Assembly: GCF_903644055.1 (NCBI RefSeq)
Contig: NZ_CAHJXD010000002.1
Location: 1-32,038 of the forward strand
From: Sphingomonas bacterium
GTDB lineage: Bacteria > Pseudomonadota > Alphaproteobacteria > Sphingomonadales > Sphingomonadaceae
DNA length: 32,038 nt
Reading direction: 5' to 3'
Part shown: positions 6,778-15,738 of the stretch, in pieces
Layout: each line of letters begins with the position of its first letter
Numbering within the stretch: position 1 is the stretch's first letter
The notes under the pieces: model-generated
What the model saw: only the letters and a program-made list of their open reading frames with translations
The model's database searches: none
What the model was told of the DNA's origin: nothing
Made by a program: the position numbers and the translations under genes

Positions 6778-7916
6778 CGCAGCGCGAGATCGAGACGCGT
6801 CACCGGTGCCACGATGCCCGATCGCGCGAAGGCCGAAGCAATCGCGGCGGCGAGGCATATGCAGCAAAGCACGGCAAGCGCCGGGAGACCGTCCCAGCCG
6901 ACAGCCATCGCGCCGAGCGGCGTGCCCGCCGCGGTGGCGAGCGTCTGAGCGAACCATACGTTACGGCGCTGCTCCGCTCCGGAGCATAGCGCGATGGCCC
7001 AGGCGGAGAAGCGGATGGTCGCGAAGGTCGATCCCGCGTTGAACAGCGCCATCGCTCCCGCATAAGCGGTCAGACCCGATGTCGCCGGAAGCAGCAGGGG
7101 CATCAGTATCCCACCGCCGCAAACCAGTGCCGTGATCCATGGCTCCCGACGCGGCGCGCTGAAGGACGCGAGCAGGGCGGCCGGCGCGCTGGCCAGGGAG
7201 GCGGCCGCGATGGCCAGGCCGGCCACCGCTCCGTCGATATGCAGCCCCGCCCCGACGGCGCCGATATAGCTCCAGACCATCATCGTCGTCGCGATCAGCA
7301 GTACGGCGGCGAGCAGCGAGAAAGGGGGCGGGGGGACGGCCGCTCGGCACGCTCGCTCCGGCGGGCATTGCGGCTCGGCGTCGGCCTCCTCGCGTTCGAG
7401 GAGCGTGAGCAGCGCGATGGTCAGCGGTGCCGCGGCAAGCATGGCGATCGCCGTCGCCGCGCCCCATCGCGCGCCCACCAGCGACAGCGAAGCCATGACG
7501 ACGGTCGCGAGGAACTGCTGCCCCAGCATGATGATCCCGATGGTACGGTGCGGTCGTTCCTTGGCCGCCGCGGCCGCGGCGCGATCGAATAACAGCCCCA
7601 TGGCCAGGCCGAGCAGCAGGCGCAGCAGCAGGACGCTGGGAAGATCCCGCGCGAGCGCCAGGCTCAGGCTCGCGGCGACGCCGACCATCGCCGCTGCGAG
7701 CGCCGCCGGATGCCGCGAGGCGAAGCGCGCGCGGCAGCAGAGCAAGGCGCCCGCGCTGAACCCCAATTGCCCCGCGCCCGTCACCCAGCCGAAGCTCGCC
7801 AGCGATACGGCGCCTCTATCTGCCAGTTGCGCCAGGAAGATCGGCTCGATGCCTGCGTGAAGCATTGCCAGCGTCGCGACCGATCGGTCGCGGGCGTTGC
7901 CCCAAGAGATCGCCAT
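6774..7916 (-). CDS. MFS-type membrane transporter
   Basis: The product has 380 aa, strongly hydrophobic, with about 10-12 predicted membrane helices in two halves. The halves are joined by a polar, proline-containing loop (REEADAEPQCPPERACRAA, around residues 188-215). The first half holds an MFS-like turn (FASRHPAAL) between helices 2 and 3. Short family-specific motifs are weak, so the substrate cannot be assigned. The start at 7916 (MAISWGNARDRS) has ggagg about 8 nt upstream; a longer reading adds a charged, unlikely N-terminus. It lies between a cytochrome gene and a sulfotransferase gene. Transport of the amine or a breakdown product is possible but only a guess. Confidence 0.7.
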   Translation of the reverse strand: MAISWGNARDRSVATLAMLHAGIEPIFLAQLADRGAVSLASFGWVTGAGQLGFSAGALLCCRARFASRHPAALAAAMVGVAASLSLALARDLPSVLLLRLLLGLAMGLLFDRAAAAAAKERPHRTIGIIMLGQQFLATVVMASLSLVGARWGAATAIAMLAAAPLTIALLTLLEREEADAEPQCPPERACRAAVPPPPFSLLAAVLLIATTMMVWSYIGAVGAGLHIDGAVAGLAIAAASLASAPAALLASFSAPRREPWITALVCGGGILMPLLLPATSGLTAYAGAMALFNAGSTFATIRFSAWAIALCSGAEQRRNVWFAQTLATAAGTPLGAMAVGWDGLPALAVLCCICLAAAIASAFARSGIVAPVTRLDLALR

Positions 7917-8032
7917 CCAATCGCCTCCGTCGCCAGACGAGCGCCCGTGACGCCCGGCCTTCGACGGCATTCTCCCCGCGGGCGGCGCGTTTTCGCGCAC
8001 TCGCTCCGAATCGGATCATTCCGCGAATCCGG

Positions 8033-9850
8033 TCAGTGCGCAAGCAACTCTTGGGGAACGTTCGGATAAGCATCGACCAGAGGTCCCAGCGTCTCGATCA
8101 GCGGCTGCAACTTGTCCTCGAATCGCCGCCAATGCGCGACCGCATCGGTGAAGATCGGGGTGCGCACCTGCTCCGAGCTTGCGGTGCGGACCGCGCGCTC
8201 GTTCTGCCAGAAGGACAGGCACGCCTCCTCGAAGGGCAGGTCGAGATGCGCCAGCAGCCGCTCGACCTCGCGGCGCGTGTCGGCGACCATGCGCTCGTAG
8301 ATCACGCGATGGACGGCGCCCGGCGCGGCCGCGTCGAACGCGGCCATCGATGCGACATAGTCCCGATAATAGCGGCCGACCTCGATCAGATCGTAGGAGA
8401 AGGCCTGGCCGCGCGCGAAATGCTGCTTCCAGGCCGAAAAGCAGCAGCCGACCGGGTGGCGCCGCGCATCGATGATCTTCGCGTGGGGCAGGATCAGCTT
8501 GATCAGGCCGACATGCTCCCAATTGTTCGGCATCTTGTCGATGAACAGAGGTTCGCCCGTCCGCCGGTGGACGCGGGTGCGCTCGATATATTCCTCGCCC
8601 AGGCGCAGGCGATCCTCGGGCGTGAGCGAGGCGACCATCGTAGGAAAATCCGGAAACTCGCCCTCGTCGACGCGCGATTTCAGCCGTCCGGCGATGATCA
8701 TCATCTCCGGCAGCTCCATCGTTCCTTCCACCTGGCTGTGGCTGGCGAGGATATGCTCGACCAGCGTCGAGCCGGATCGCGGCAGGCCGACGATGAAGAT
8801 GGGATCGGGGGCCGGGCAGCCGCCCTCACCGCGTTCGGCGAGGAATGCGCCGGTGAAGGTCTTCGCGGTCGCCTCCGCCTCGGCGGAAAATTCGGCCGCG
8901 TCGTGCGGCACCATCGTACGGCGCAGGCGGTTGCCGCGCTCGTAATGGCGGAAGGAGCCGGCATAGTCCTTCGCATCCTCCAGCGCCTTGCCCAGCGCGA
9001 AATGGAGATGGAAGATGTCCTCCTGCCGATCGGAGCCGAGCGTATCGAGCGCGCGTTCCATGGCGGCGATGTCTTGGCCGCCCAGCTTCACGGTCTTGAG
9101 GTTGGCGAGGCTCCACCACGCTTCGCCCATCGCCGGCTGGTAGGTCACCGCCTGGCGATAGGCGTGGACGGCATCGGCCTGCTTGCCCAGCGTCTTGCGC
9201 ACATGCCCCAGGTTCTGCCAGACCTGCGGCTGGCGCGGGTGCAGCGCGAGCAGCCGCTCGTAAATCTCGCCCGCCTGCTGCTGTTCGCCCAGGCGAACCA
9301 GCACGGTCGCCTTCAACAGATCGTAGCCGGGATTCTTCAGCGGAGAGGTGACGAGAAGCTCGGCATGCGCCAGCGCCTCGGGCAGGCGGTTGTTCTGGAG
9401 GAGCAGCCGGATCAGGAAATCGCGCGCCAGATCGAAACCGGGGGCGAGCTGCACCGCGCGTTCGACCAGCGCCAGCGCCTCGGTCATGTCGCCACGCCGC
9501 CAGTGGATCTCGCCCAGCAGGCGGCTGGCTGCCGGGTCGTCGGGTTGCCGCTCGAGCGACGCCTTGAGGATCGTCTCGCCGGCGTCGAGGTGTCCCTCGT
9601 TCATCGCCACCGCCGCCTCGAGCAGTTCGGGATTGCGCGAGGAAGCGTGAACGCCGGACAGATCCGCGCGCCAGGCATCTTGCGCGCGGCCCGCCTTCCG
9701 AAGCTCGCTTGCCAGCAGGAACCAGTCGGCGGCGGCCGTCGGCTGCTGCCGGGTCAGGCTTTCCAGCGCGGCGATGGCCTGCTTGGTATCGCCCGCCGCG
9801 CTCGCGGCCCGTGCGGCCTCCCGGATCGCCTCCGTCGCTACACCGATCAT
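8033..9850 (-). CDS. TPR-repeat sulfotransferase-family protein
   Basis: The product has 605 aa. The N-terminal half (residues about 1-310) is a chain of tetratricopeptide repeats, for example GEIHWRRGDMTEALALVERA and LGHVRKTLGKQADAVHAYRQ. The C-terminal half is a sulfotransferase-3-like domain. The 5'-phosphosulfate loop IFIVGLPRSGSTLVEHIL lies near residue 355 and the 3'-phosphate region DARRHPVGCCFSAW follows. No signal peptide is visible, so it should be cytosolic. The start at 9850 begins MIGVATEAIREAARA; a much longer in-frame reading adds low-complexity sequence and is rejected. The gene is divergent from TonB receptor 1. TPR-sulfotransferases are often found beside TonB receptors in sphingomonads, but what they sulfate is unknown. 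Confidence 0.85.
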   Translation of the reverse strand: MIGVATEAIREAARAASAAGDTKQAIAALESLTRQQPTAAADWFLLASELRKAGRAQDAWRADLSGVHASSRNPELLEAAVAMNEGHLDAGETILKASLERQPDDPAASRLLGEIHWRRGDMTEALALVERAVQLAPGFDLARDFLIRLLLQNNRLPEALAHAELLVTSPLKNPGYDLLKATVLVRLGEQQQAGEIYERLLALHPRQPQVWQNLGHVRKTLGKQADAVHAYRQAVTYQPAMGEAWWSLANLKTVKLGGQDIAAMERALDTLGSDRQEDIFHLHFALGKALEDAKDYAGSFRHYERGNRLRRTMVPHDAAEFSAEAEATAKTFTGAFLAERGEGGCPAPDPIFIVGLPRSGSTLVEHILASHSQVEGTMELPEMMIIAGRLKSRVDEGEFPDFPTMVASLTPEDRLRLGEEYIERTRVHRRTGEPLFIDKMPNNWEHVGLIKLILPHAKIIDARRHPVGCCFSAWKQHFARGQAFSYDLIEVGRYYRDYVASMAAFDAAAPGAVHRVIYERMVADTRREVERLLAHLDLPFEEACLSFWQNERAVRTASSEQVRTPIFTDAVAHWRRFEDKLQPLIETLGPLVDAYPNVPQELLAH

Positions 9851-10200
9851 CCTCTTCGACGCCCCGCCTTGCCGCACTTGCGAGGCTAAGACGCGCGTCA
9901 AGCTTTGTCGATGAGGATCGAAAAGACACGGGGTGGGCATCTTCGAAAAAGAGGCCTCCATGCTGCTTGACAGCGACACATTCATGACGAGTATGCAAAC
10001 CTTGACGGTCGCCAAACAAGGACTCATGTCGTCGATCAACGCTCGATATGCGAATGATGTGAGGGGGGCCGGAGACGGTTTTGTTCGGACGGATCGGCCG
10101 GCCGGATGGGGAGCCAAAGGCAAGAGACTTAGGGATCTAAGCGCGCCGCGACGGGGAGAGGACAAGGAGAATGGCAACGTAGCAATCAGGGGGTTCGCAG
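9851..10200. promoter_or_regulatory. 350-nt divergent intergenic region before TonB receptor 1
   Basis: No convincing gene lies here. It must carry start signals for the sulfotransferase gene (leftward) and the receptor gene (rightward). A good -35 box ttgaca occurs at 9967-9972, but the best -10 candidates (tatgca at 9992, 19-nt spacer, or agtatg at 9990) are weak. A second ttgacg lies just downstream. A clear ribosome binding site (caggggg) precedes the receptor start. Confidence 0.3.
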
Positions 10201-12882
10201 ATGAAGAGCATGGCGATTCGGTGCCGAAAAGGGGGCGCTTTGCTGTTGGGGACGACGACGTTCCTGACTCCATTTCTCGTCGGCGGGCAGGCCCCGGCGC
10301 AGGCGGTGATGACGGTGGCATCGGCCGATCCGGCTCCGCCGCGTTCCGATCAGCAGGGCAATGCCGATACCGGCCTCGGCGATATCGTCGTGACCGCCAC
10401 GCGCAAGGCGGAGAGCATCCAGCAGGTCCCGATCTCCATCCAGGCGCTGGGCGCACAGAAGATGGAAGAGAGGCAAGTGAAGGGGCTGACCGACGTCGCC
10501 GCCTTGCTTCCCTCGGTTTCCTTCGCCGGCCTGGGGCCGGGGCGCACGACCCCCTATTTCCGCGGCATCGTTCCCGCGGGCGGCAATTACGCCTCGGTCG
10601 GATATTATCTGGACGATATGCCGATCACCGGCACCAGCCCGCCCGATATCCACATCTACGACGTCGAGCGCGTCGAGGCGCTCTCCGGTCCGCAGGGCAC
10701 GCTGTATGGCGCCGGCTCGCTGGCGGGCACCCTCCGCTTCATCACCGTCAAGCCCAAGTTCGACAAATTCGAGTTCGGCTACGATCTCGAGGGCAACAAA
10801 TATGGCGGCGGCAACTTCGGCGGCCAGGCCGAATCCTACATCAATGTCCCCGTGCGCGACAATATCGCGATCCGCGCTATGGGCTATTATCGTCACGATG
10901 GCGGATATATCGACAACAAGCCGAACAACGGCAAGTTCAATGACGGCAGCTCGTCGACGCTCACCTTGGGCGACAACAATCCGGCGACGTCCTATACCTT
11001 GAGCAACGCCTCGATCGCCAAGGACAATTACAACCCGATCTACGAATATGGCGGCCGTATTCAGGCGCTGTGGGAAATCGCGCCGGGCTGGAGCATCACG
11101 CCGCAGATCACCGCGCAGCGGCAGATCGCTTATGGCTATTTCGGCTATGATCCGCGCGTCGGCGACCTGCAGGTGCATGATTATGATCTCACCCGTCAGG
11201 ACGACAAATGGTTCCAGGCGGCGCTATCGATCCACGGCCATATCGGCGACTGGGACGTGGTTTCGTCGACGGGCTATTTCAAACGGAAGACCAACCTGCG
11301 CAACGATTATACTTATTATACGGTCACTTATGATCGCTTCGGCTCGGGATACGAAAATTATCTGCAATTCTTCGACAAGAATAGCTGCACGGGGTCGGGT
11401 GCGACGTTCAAATGCAACAGCCTGATCAACCCGACCCAATATTTCCATGCCGTGACCAATAATCGGGAGATCACGCAGGAAGTCCGCGTGACCACGCCGA
11501 AGCATTGGCCTTTCGACATCACCGTCGGCGGATTCTATCAGGGCCGTAAGCAGGAGAACAATACCTATTACGCCATCCATGGCCTGGATCAGATCGCGGG
11601 CTACACCAGTACGGGCGGGGGCGACAGCAATCCGGCGGGTTTTGGCATTCCGGTCGCCAACGGCGGCACAATGATCCTCGGCTCGCCGGCGGTTAAGAGC
11701 GATGGTTTCTACATCTCCGAAACCGACCAAATATATAGCGACGAGGCGATCTTCGGTGAAGGCCATTACAATATCACGCCCAAATTGAAGATCACCGGCG
11801 GCATCCGTTACTTCTGGACGAGCTACAAGACGCTCGGCTTCAACGGCGTGGCCGGCTCGGCCGCGAACACCATCACATCATTCTTCGTGCCGACCGGAAC
11901 CTATGGTTGCCCGATACCGCTGCCGGCCGAGCGCCTGCAATGTCTGAACTCGAACTTCGCCGCCAAGGACGAGGTCGGGCGATATTCGGAACATGGCGAG
12001 ACGCACAAGGCCGCGCTGGATTGGCAATTCACGCCATCGAAGATGGTCTATTTCAACTATTCCACCGGCTTCCGTCCCGGCGGCTTCAACCGGCCGCTGC
12101 GCATCCGCAACATCGGCGTGGCGACCGTGGCGCCGTTCAAGTCCGAAAAGCTCACCAATTACGAATTGGGCATCAAGACGACGTGGAACAATATCTTCCG
12201 CTTCAACGCGGCGATCTACTTCGAGCAGTGGAACAATATCCAATATGGCGTGGTGGTTTCGGGCGCGCAGGGCGCGGGCATTACCGGCAATGCCGGCAAG
12301 GCCCAGGTCAAGGGCGTCGAATATGACGCCGATCTGAGGCTCGGCAAGTTCACCGTGTCGACGTCGGGCGCCTATAACGACGCCAAGCTGGACGGCAACT
12401 TCTGCAACTTCGCGTTCAATGCCGCATCCTTGTCGATCGCCCAATTGGGGAGTTGTACGCTGGGCGCGATCGTGCCCGGTTCCAGCCCCCCGACCCCGCA
12501 GGTCGCCGCGGCCGACGGCACCCGCCTGCCGCGCCAGCCGAAGTTTAAGGGCACGAGTTCTATCCGCTTCGACAGCAGCCTGGGCGATTATGGCGTCTAT
12601 CTGCAGGGTGCCGCACTCTACCAGACCGGCGCGACGCAGGACTTGAACGTCTTCAACGATGCGTTGCTGGGTGACACGAAGGGCTTCGTTTCCTTCGATT
12701 TCTCGGGTGGGTTCAAGAAGAACAATTGGAGCGTCGATCTCTTCATCCAGAACGCGTTCGACAAGCGCGGTCAGTTAACCAAGAATACCTTCTGCTCGAT
12801 CACCTTCTGCTCGGGCTCGTCGCGGACCTTCATCATCAAACCGCAATTCTTCGGGATAAGATTTGGCCAGAAGTTTCAGTAG
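10201..12882 (+). CDS. TonB-dependent outer-membrane receptor 1
   Basis: The product has 893 aa. A signal peptide (MKSMAIRCRKGG, hydrophobic to about residue 33, ending AQA) precedes a plug domain opening with IVVTATRKAESIQQVPISI (about residues 62-80). The plug continues through YFRGI and the VERVEALSGPQGTLYGAGSLAGTL segment typical of these receptors. A 22-strand barrel follows and ends in an aromatic residue (FGIRFGQKFQ). No N-terminal anti-sigma-interacting extension is present. It imports an unknown ligand using TonB energy. The start has aggggg about 8 nt upstream. Its neighbours are a TPR-sulfotransferase (divergent) and a tiny cytochrome-like gene (downstream). The ligand could be an amine or an amine conjugate processed by the enzymes encoded here. 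Confidence 0.93.
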   Translation: MKSMAIRCRKGGALLLGTTTFLTPFLVGGQAPAQAVMTVASADPAPPRSDQQGNADTGLGDIVVTATRKAESIQQVPISIQALGAQKMEERQVKGLTDVAALLPSVSFAGLGPGRTTPYFRGIVPAGGNYASVGYYLDDMPITGTSPPDIHIYDVERVEALSGPQGTLYGAGSLAGTLRFITVKPKFDKFEFGYDLEGNKYGGGNFGGQAESYINVPVRDNIAIRAMGYYRHDGGYIDNKPNNGKFNDGSSSTLTLGDNNPATSYTLSNASIAKDNYNPIYEYGGRIQALWEIAPGWSITPQITAQRQIAYGYFGYDPRVGDLQVHDYDLTRQDDKWFQAALSIHGHIGDWDVVSSTGYFKRKTNLRNDYTYYTVTYDRFGSGYENYLQFFDKNSCTGSGATFKCNSLINPTQYFHAVTNNREITQEVRVTTPKHWPFDITVGGFYQGRKQENNTYYAIHGLDQIAGYTSTGGGDSNPAGFGIPVANGGTMILGSPAVKSDGFYISETDQIYSDEAIFGEGHYNITPKLKITGGIRYFWTSYKTLGFNGVAGSAANTITSFFVPTGTYGCPIPLPAERLQCLNSNFAAKDEVGRYSEHGETHKAALDWQFTPSKMVYFNYSTGFRPGGFNRPLRIRNIGVATVAPFKSEKLTNYELGIKTTWNNIFRFNAAIYFEQWNNIQYGVVVSGAQGAGITGNAGKAQVKGVEYDADLRLGKFTVSTSGAYNDAKLDGNFCNFAFNAASLSIAQLGSCTLGAIVPGSSPPTPQVAAADGTRLPRQPKFKGTSSIRFDSSLGDYGVYLQGAALYQTGATQDLNVFNDALLGDTKGFVSFDFSGGFKKNNWSVDLFIQNAFDKRGQLTKNTFCSITFCSGSSRTFIIKPQFFGIRFGQKFQ

Positions 12883-12977
12883 AAGACGCGCCGGGCAGTG
12901 ACGCCGGGGCTCGACGGCTGGTCGGGAGTGAGACGCTGACCTTGCGATTCTCACTCCCTCATCCGTGTCGTCACGCA

Positions 12978-13253
12978 ATGTGGCTGGCGCCGATGGCGAT
13001 GCTCGCGTCGCTGGCGGCGCTGCCCGGTCCGGCGCGCGCGCAGGAAGATCATTCGGGGCTGACCAGGGCGAGCTTTCGTCGCAACTGCCTGCTCTGCCAC
13101 AGCGCCGCGGCGCCCGAGGGCGTAGCACCCGAGATATTGTCAGGGCTGCACGCCTCCTCTCCCGGCGTCAAACCGCGGGATGCGATGCCCGGCGTCATCT
13201 GCCAGCGTCGCTGCGAAGCCTGCAAGGTTCCGGACCCTTCCGCCACGAAGTGA
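12978..13253 (+). CDS. Very small secreted c-type-cytochrome-like protein
   Basis: The product has 91 aa: a signal peptide (MWLAPMAMLASLAALPGPARA), then a mature chain of about 70 residues with one haem motif CLLCH at 37-41. The haem motif is followed not by a normal cytochrome fold but by a short tail with three more cysteines (VICQRRCEACKVP). The start is uncertain: the ATG at 12978 has no clear ribosome binding site, and a TTG at 12942 would add 12 residues. It lies 95 nt after TonB receptor 1 on the same strand. At this size it may be a reduced electron carrier or a haem- or metal-binding lipoprotein-like partner. I do not know a named homologue. Confidence 0.55.
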   Translation: MWLAPMAMLASLAALPGPARAQEDHSGLTRASFRRNCLLCHSAAAPEGVAPEILSGLHASSPGVKPRDAMPGVICQRRCEACKVPDPSATK

Positions 13254-13293
13254 GGCACCTAGTCTAAAGGCTGTCCTGTCAAACTGAACGTCA

Positions 13294-13312
13294 CCCCGGC
13301 CCTGAGCCGGGG
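13294..13312. terminator. GC-rich hairpin between convergent genes
   Basis: A perfect 7-bp stem ccccggc/gccgggg surrounds the 5-nt loop cctga. It lies between the cytochrome-like gene ending at 13253 and the convergent regulator ending at 13400. No clear U-tract follows on either strand, so it may act as a bidirectional terminator or simply be a copy of a palindromic intergenic repeat of the kind common in sphingomonads. Confidence 0.45.
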
Positions 13313-13399
13313 CGACAAGAGATCAACGCCAACAGGACCGACTCTAACATGACGGGCACAACATTTGTCCTGCGCCCTGTCTGCAAAGCGCCGATCGGG

Positions 13400-14383
13400 T
13401 CAGGAGCGTCTCGCCTCCAGGCTGGCACGGCTGGGCGGATAGCCGAACTGCCGCCGGAAAGCGCGGGAAAACTGGCTTGATCCCGCAAAGCCGCTGGATA
13501 CGGCAACCGCCGTTACGGAAAGGCCCGTGGTCCGCAGCAGCTGGTCTGCGTGATCCAGCCTGATACGCAGGTAGGTCTTGCCCACCGTCTCGCCCACATA
13601 GCGCAGGAACAGGCGTTCGAGCTGGCGGATGGACACGCCGGCGGTGGCCGCAAGGGTAGGGCGATCGAGGGGATCTTCGGCATGGGTATGCATGGCAGCC
13701 AGCGCTTGGAGGACGCCTTCATGGTTCACGCGATAACGCTCCGCGAGGCCCAGCCGCTGCGATCTGTCGGCTCGCCTGGCGCTCGTCCGGATGAACCAGT
13801 CGCCAACGCCGGCGGCGAGCGCATGGCCATGGTCGCGTTCGATGAGTTCGATCGCCAGATCGAGGCCGGCGGTGCCGCCCGCGCAGGTCAGCCGCTGGCG
13901 GTCGATCACGTAAAGACTGGCGTCGAGATCGAGAAACGGGAAGGCTTCACGCAAGGCGGGCTCGTGCTCCCAGTGGATCGTGGCGCGATACCCGCCGAGC
14001 AGGCCGGCGCGGGCAAGAAGGAACGGCCCGCCCGATACGCCGGCGAGCGTTACGCCCCGCGAGGAGAGCTGTCTCAACCAGGCGAACGTGGCGGCGTCGC
14101 AGAAGGAAGACGGATCACCGGCCGCGAACACGAACAATGTATCGCATGCCAGCGCATCGCCCACCTTCGCGGATGCGACGATGCTGGCCCCGTTCGAGGC
14201 GACCGCAGGCGAGCCGGCGAGCGACACGTGAGTCCAGCGGTAGAGTTCACGCCCGGCCAATTTGTTGGCGGCGCGAAACGGCTCGATGATCGATGCATAG
14301 GACATGAGCGCGAAGCCGTTGACGAGCAGCAGCCCGATCTTACGCAAATCGCTTCGTCCGAGTTCGATGTCGCAATTCGTCAT
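13400..14383 (-). CDS. AraC-family regulator with GATase1-like (DJ-1/PfpI) sensor domain
   Basis: The product has 327 aa. Residues about 15-185 form a DJ-1/PfpI-like domain (KIGLLLVNGFALMSYASIIEPFRAAN, LAGVSGGPFLLARAGLL, TCAGGTAGLDLAIELI). It lacks the nucleophile Cys of the enzymes: the elbow reads VSGG. Residues about 225-320 are an AraC-type double HTH (ATAGVSIRQLERLFLRYVG and AVSSGFAGSSQFSRAFRRQFG). This is the architecture of GbdR, CdhR and SouR, which respond to methylated amines such as glycine betaine and sarcosine. It is divergent from mgdA across a short control region, so it is a good candidate activator of the mgd operon, perhaps sensing N-methylglutamate or a related compound. 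That ligand is inference. I prefer the ATG at 14383; a TTG at 14443 gives a longer form. Confidence 0.85.
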   Translation of the reverse strand: MTNCDIELGRSDLRKIGLLLVNGFALMSYASIIEPFRAANKLAGRELYRWTHVSLAGSPAVASNGASIVASAKVGDALACDTLFVFAAGDPSSFCDAATFAWLRQLSSRGVTLAGVSGGPFLLARAGLLGGYRATIHWEHEPALREAFPFLDLDASLYVIDRQRLTCAGGTAGLDLAIELIERDHGHALAAGVGDWFIRTSARRADRSQRLGLAERYRVNHEGVLQALAAMHTHAEDPLDRPTLAATAGVSIRQLERLFLRYVGETVGKTYLRIRLDHADQLLRTTGLSVTAVAVSSGFAGSSQFSRAFRRQFGYPPSRASLEARRS

Positions 14384-14507
14384 GATTGCGTCGCTTAGCG
14401 GTAAACAATGCCGCTCGAAAAGCGATAGTTTCCTATAAGGCAAACCTATTTCCGGCAGGTGGACGATTTCTCCGCGCTATTCGATCTTCGGTCTCGCGGG
14501 GAATGCG
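14384..14507. promoter_or_regulatory. Control region between AraC-type regulator and mgdA
   Basis: About 124 nt separate the two divergent starts. An inverted repeat agcgg (14397-14401), 9-nt spacer, ccgct (14411-14415) is a possible operator half-site pair. A tataag box lies at 14434-14439. The conserved N-terminus of the mgdA product actually begins within this stretch (from about 14466), so the true leader is shorter than the drawn gap. Confidence 0.35.
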
Positions 14508-15725
14508 TTGACGGGCCATCGCCGATGGCAACGGGCCTGGCGCGACGCGCAGCCCAAGGATAGCTACGATGTCATCATTATCGGAGGTGGCGGCCACGGC
14601 CTCGCCACCGCGCATTACCTGGCCAAAAATCACGGCATCACCAATGTCGCGGTGATCGAAAGAGGCTGGATCGGCGGCGGCAATGCGGGCCGCAACACGA
14701 CGATAATCCGCTCCAATTACGGCCTGCCGGGCAACGAGCCTTTCTACGAATGGTCGATGAAACTGTGGGAGGGGCTGGAGCAGGAGCTCAATTACAATGC
14801 GATGGTCAGCCAGCGCGGCGTTCTGAACCTCTACCATAGCGATGGTCAGCGGGATGCCTTCGCCCGGCGCGGCAACGCGATGCGGCTGCACGGTGCCGAT
14901 AGCGAATTTCTCGATCGCGACCAGGTTCGCAAACTCGCCCCCTTCCTGAATTATGATTACAGCCGCTTTCCCATTCTGGGCGGCCTGCTCCAGCCGCGCG
15001 GCGGAACCGCGCGGCACGACGCGGTCGTCTGGGGCTATGCCCGGAGCGCCTCCCAACGGGGTGTCGATATCATCCAGAATTGCGAGGTTACCGGCTTCCT
15101 GACCGATGCTTCGGGCGCGATCACCGGGGTCGAGACCAGCCGCGGCAGGATTCACGCCGGCAAGGTCGGAATGGCCGTCGCCGGCAACAGCTCCCGCGTG
15201 GCGGCACTGGCCGGCCTGAGCCTGCCGATCGAGAGTCACGTGTTGCAGGCGTTCGTCAGCGAAGGATTGAAGCCGATCATTCCGGGCGTCATCACCTTCG
15301 GCGCCGGGCATTTCTATATCAGCCAGTCGGACAAGGGCGGCCTCGTCTTCGGTGGGGATATCGATGGCTATAACAGCTACGCCCAGCGTGGGAATCTCCC
15401 GGTCGTCGAGGATGTCTGCGAAGGCGGCATGGCCGTCATGCCGATGATCGGCCGGGCCCGCCTGCTGCGGAGCTGGGGCGGGACCGTCGATATGTCGATG
15501 GACGGCTCACCGTTCATCGATCACGGGCCGCTTCCGGGCCTCTATGTCAATGCGGGCTGGTGCTATGGCGGGTTCAAGGCCACCCCGGCATCGGGCTGGT
15601 GCTTCGCCCACCTGCTGGCGACCGACCGCGCGCACGATACCGCCGCCGCCTTCCGCCTCGACCGGTTCGTGACCGGCGATCTCATCGACGAAAAGGGCCA
15701 GGGCGCCCAGCCGAACCTTCATTGA
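14508..15725 (+). CDS. mgdA: N-methylglutamate dehydrogenase subunit A, sarcosine-oxidase beta-like
   Basis: The product has 405 aa from the TTG at 14508, but the same frame is open from 14439 and encodes RYSIFGL before this start, a segment conserved in SoxB proteins. Translation therefore probably begins upstream, at an unusual codon. The FAD-binding motif is VIIIGGGGHGLATAHYL, and the flavin ring of conserved residues is GWIGGGNAGRNTTIIRSNY. His170 in GGTARHDAVVWG matches the His that carries covalent FMN in heterotetrameric sarcosine oxidase. The C-terminal YVNAGWCYGGFKATPASG is also typical. The subunit oxidises the N-methyl group. With mgsABC and gmaS in the same region, N-methylglutamate is a better substrate guess than sarcosine. 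It is the first gene of mgdABCD-purU. Confidence 0.88.
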   Translation: MTGHRRWQRAWRDAQPKDSYDVIIIGGGGHGLATAHYLAKNHGITNVAVIERGWIGGGNAGRNTTIIRSNYGLPGNEPFYEWSMKLWEGLEQELNYNAMVSQRGVLNLYHSDGQRDAFARRGNAMRLHGADSEFLDRDQVRKLAPFLNYDYSRFPILGGLLQPRGGTARHDAVVWGYARSASQRGVDIIQNCEVTGFLTDASGAITGVETSRGRIHAGKVGMAVAGNSSRVAALAGLSLPIESHVLQAFVSEGLKPIIPGVITFGAGHFYISQSDKGGLVFGGDIDGYNSYAQRGNLPVVEDVCEGGMAVMPMIGRARLLRSWGGTVDMSMDGSPFIDHGPLPGLYVNAGWCYGGFKATPASGWCFAHLLATDRAHDTAAAFRLDRFVTGDLIDEKGQGAQPNLH

Positions 15726-15738
15726 GGCCATAGCCGCC

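Noticed and set aside
7865-9889. 674-codon plus-strand open frame antisense to the sulfotransferase gene
   Set aside because: The opposite strand carries TPR repeats and sulfotransferase motifs; this frame shows only composition bias.
9851-10456. N-terminal extension of the sulfotransferase protein by about 200 residues
   Set aside because: The extension runs into TonB receptor 1 on the other strand and is low-complexity; the ATG at 9850 begins a normal TPR sequence.
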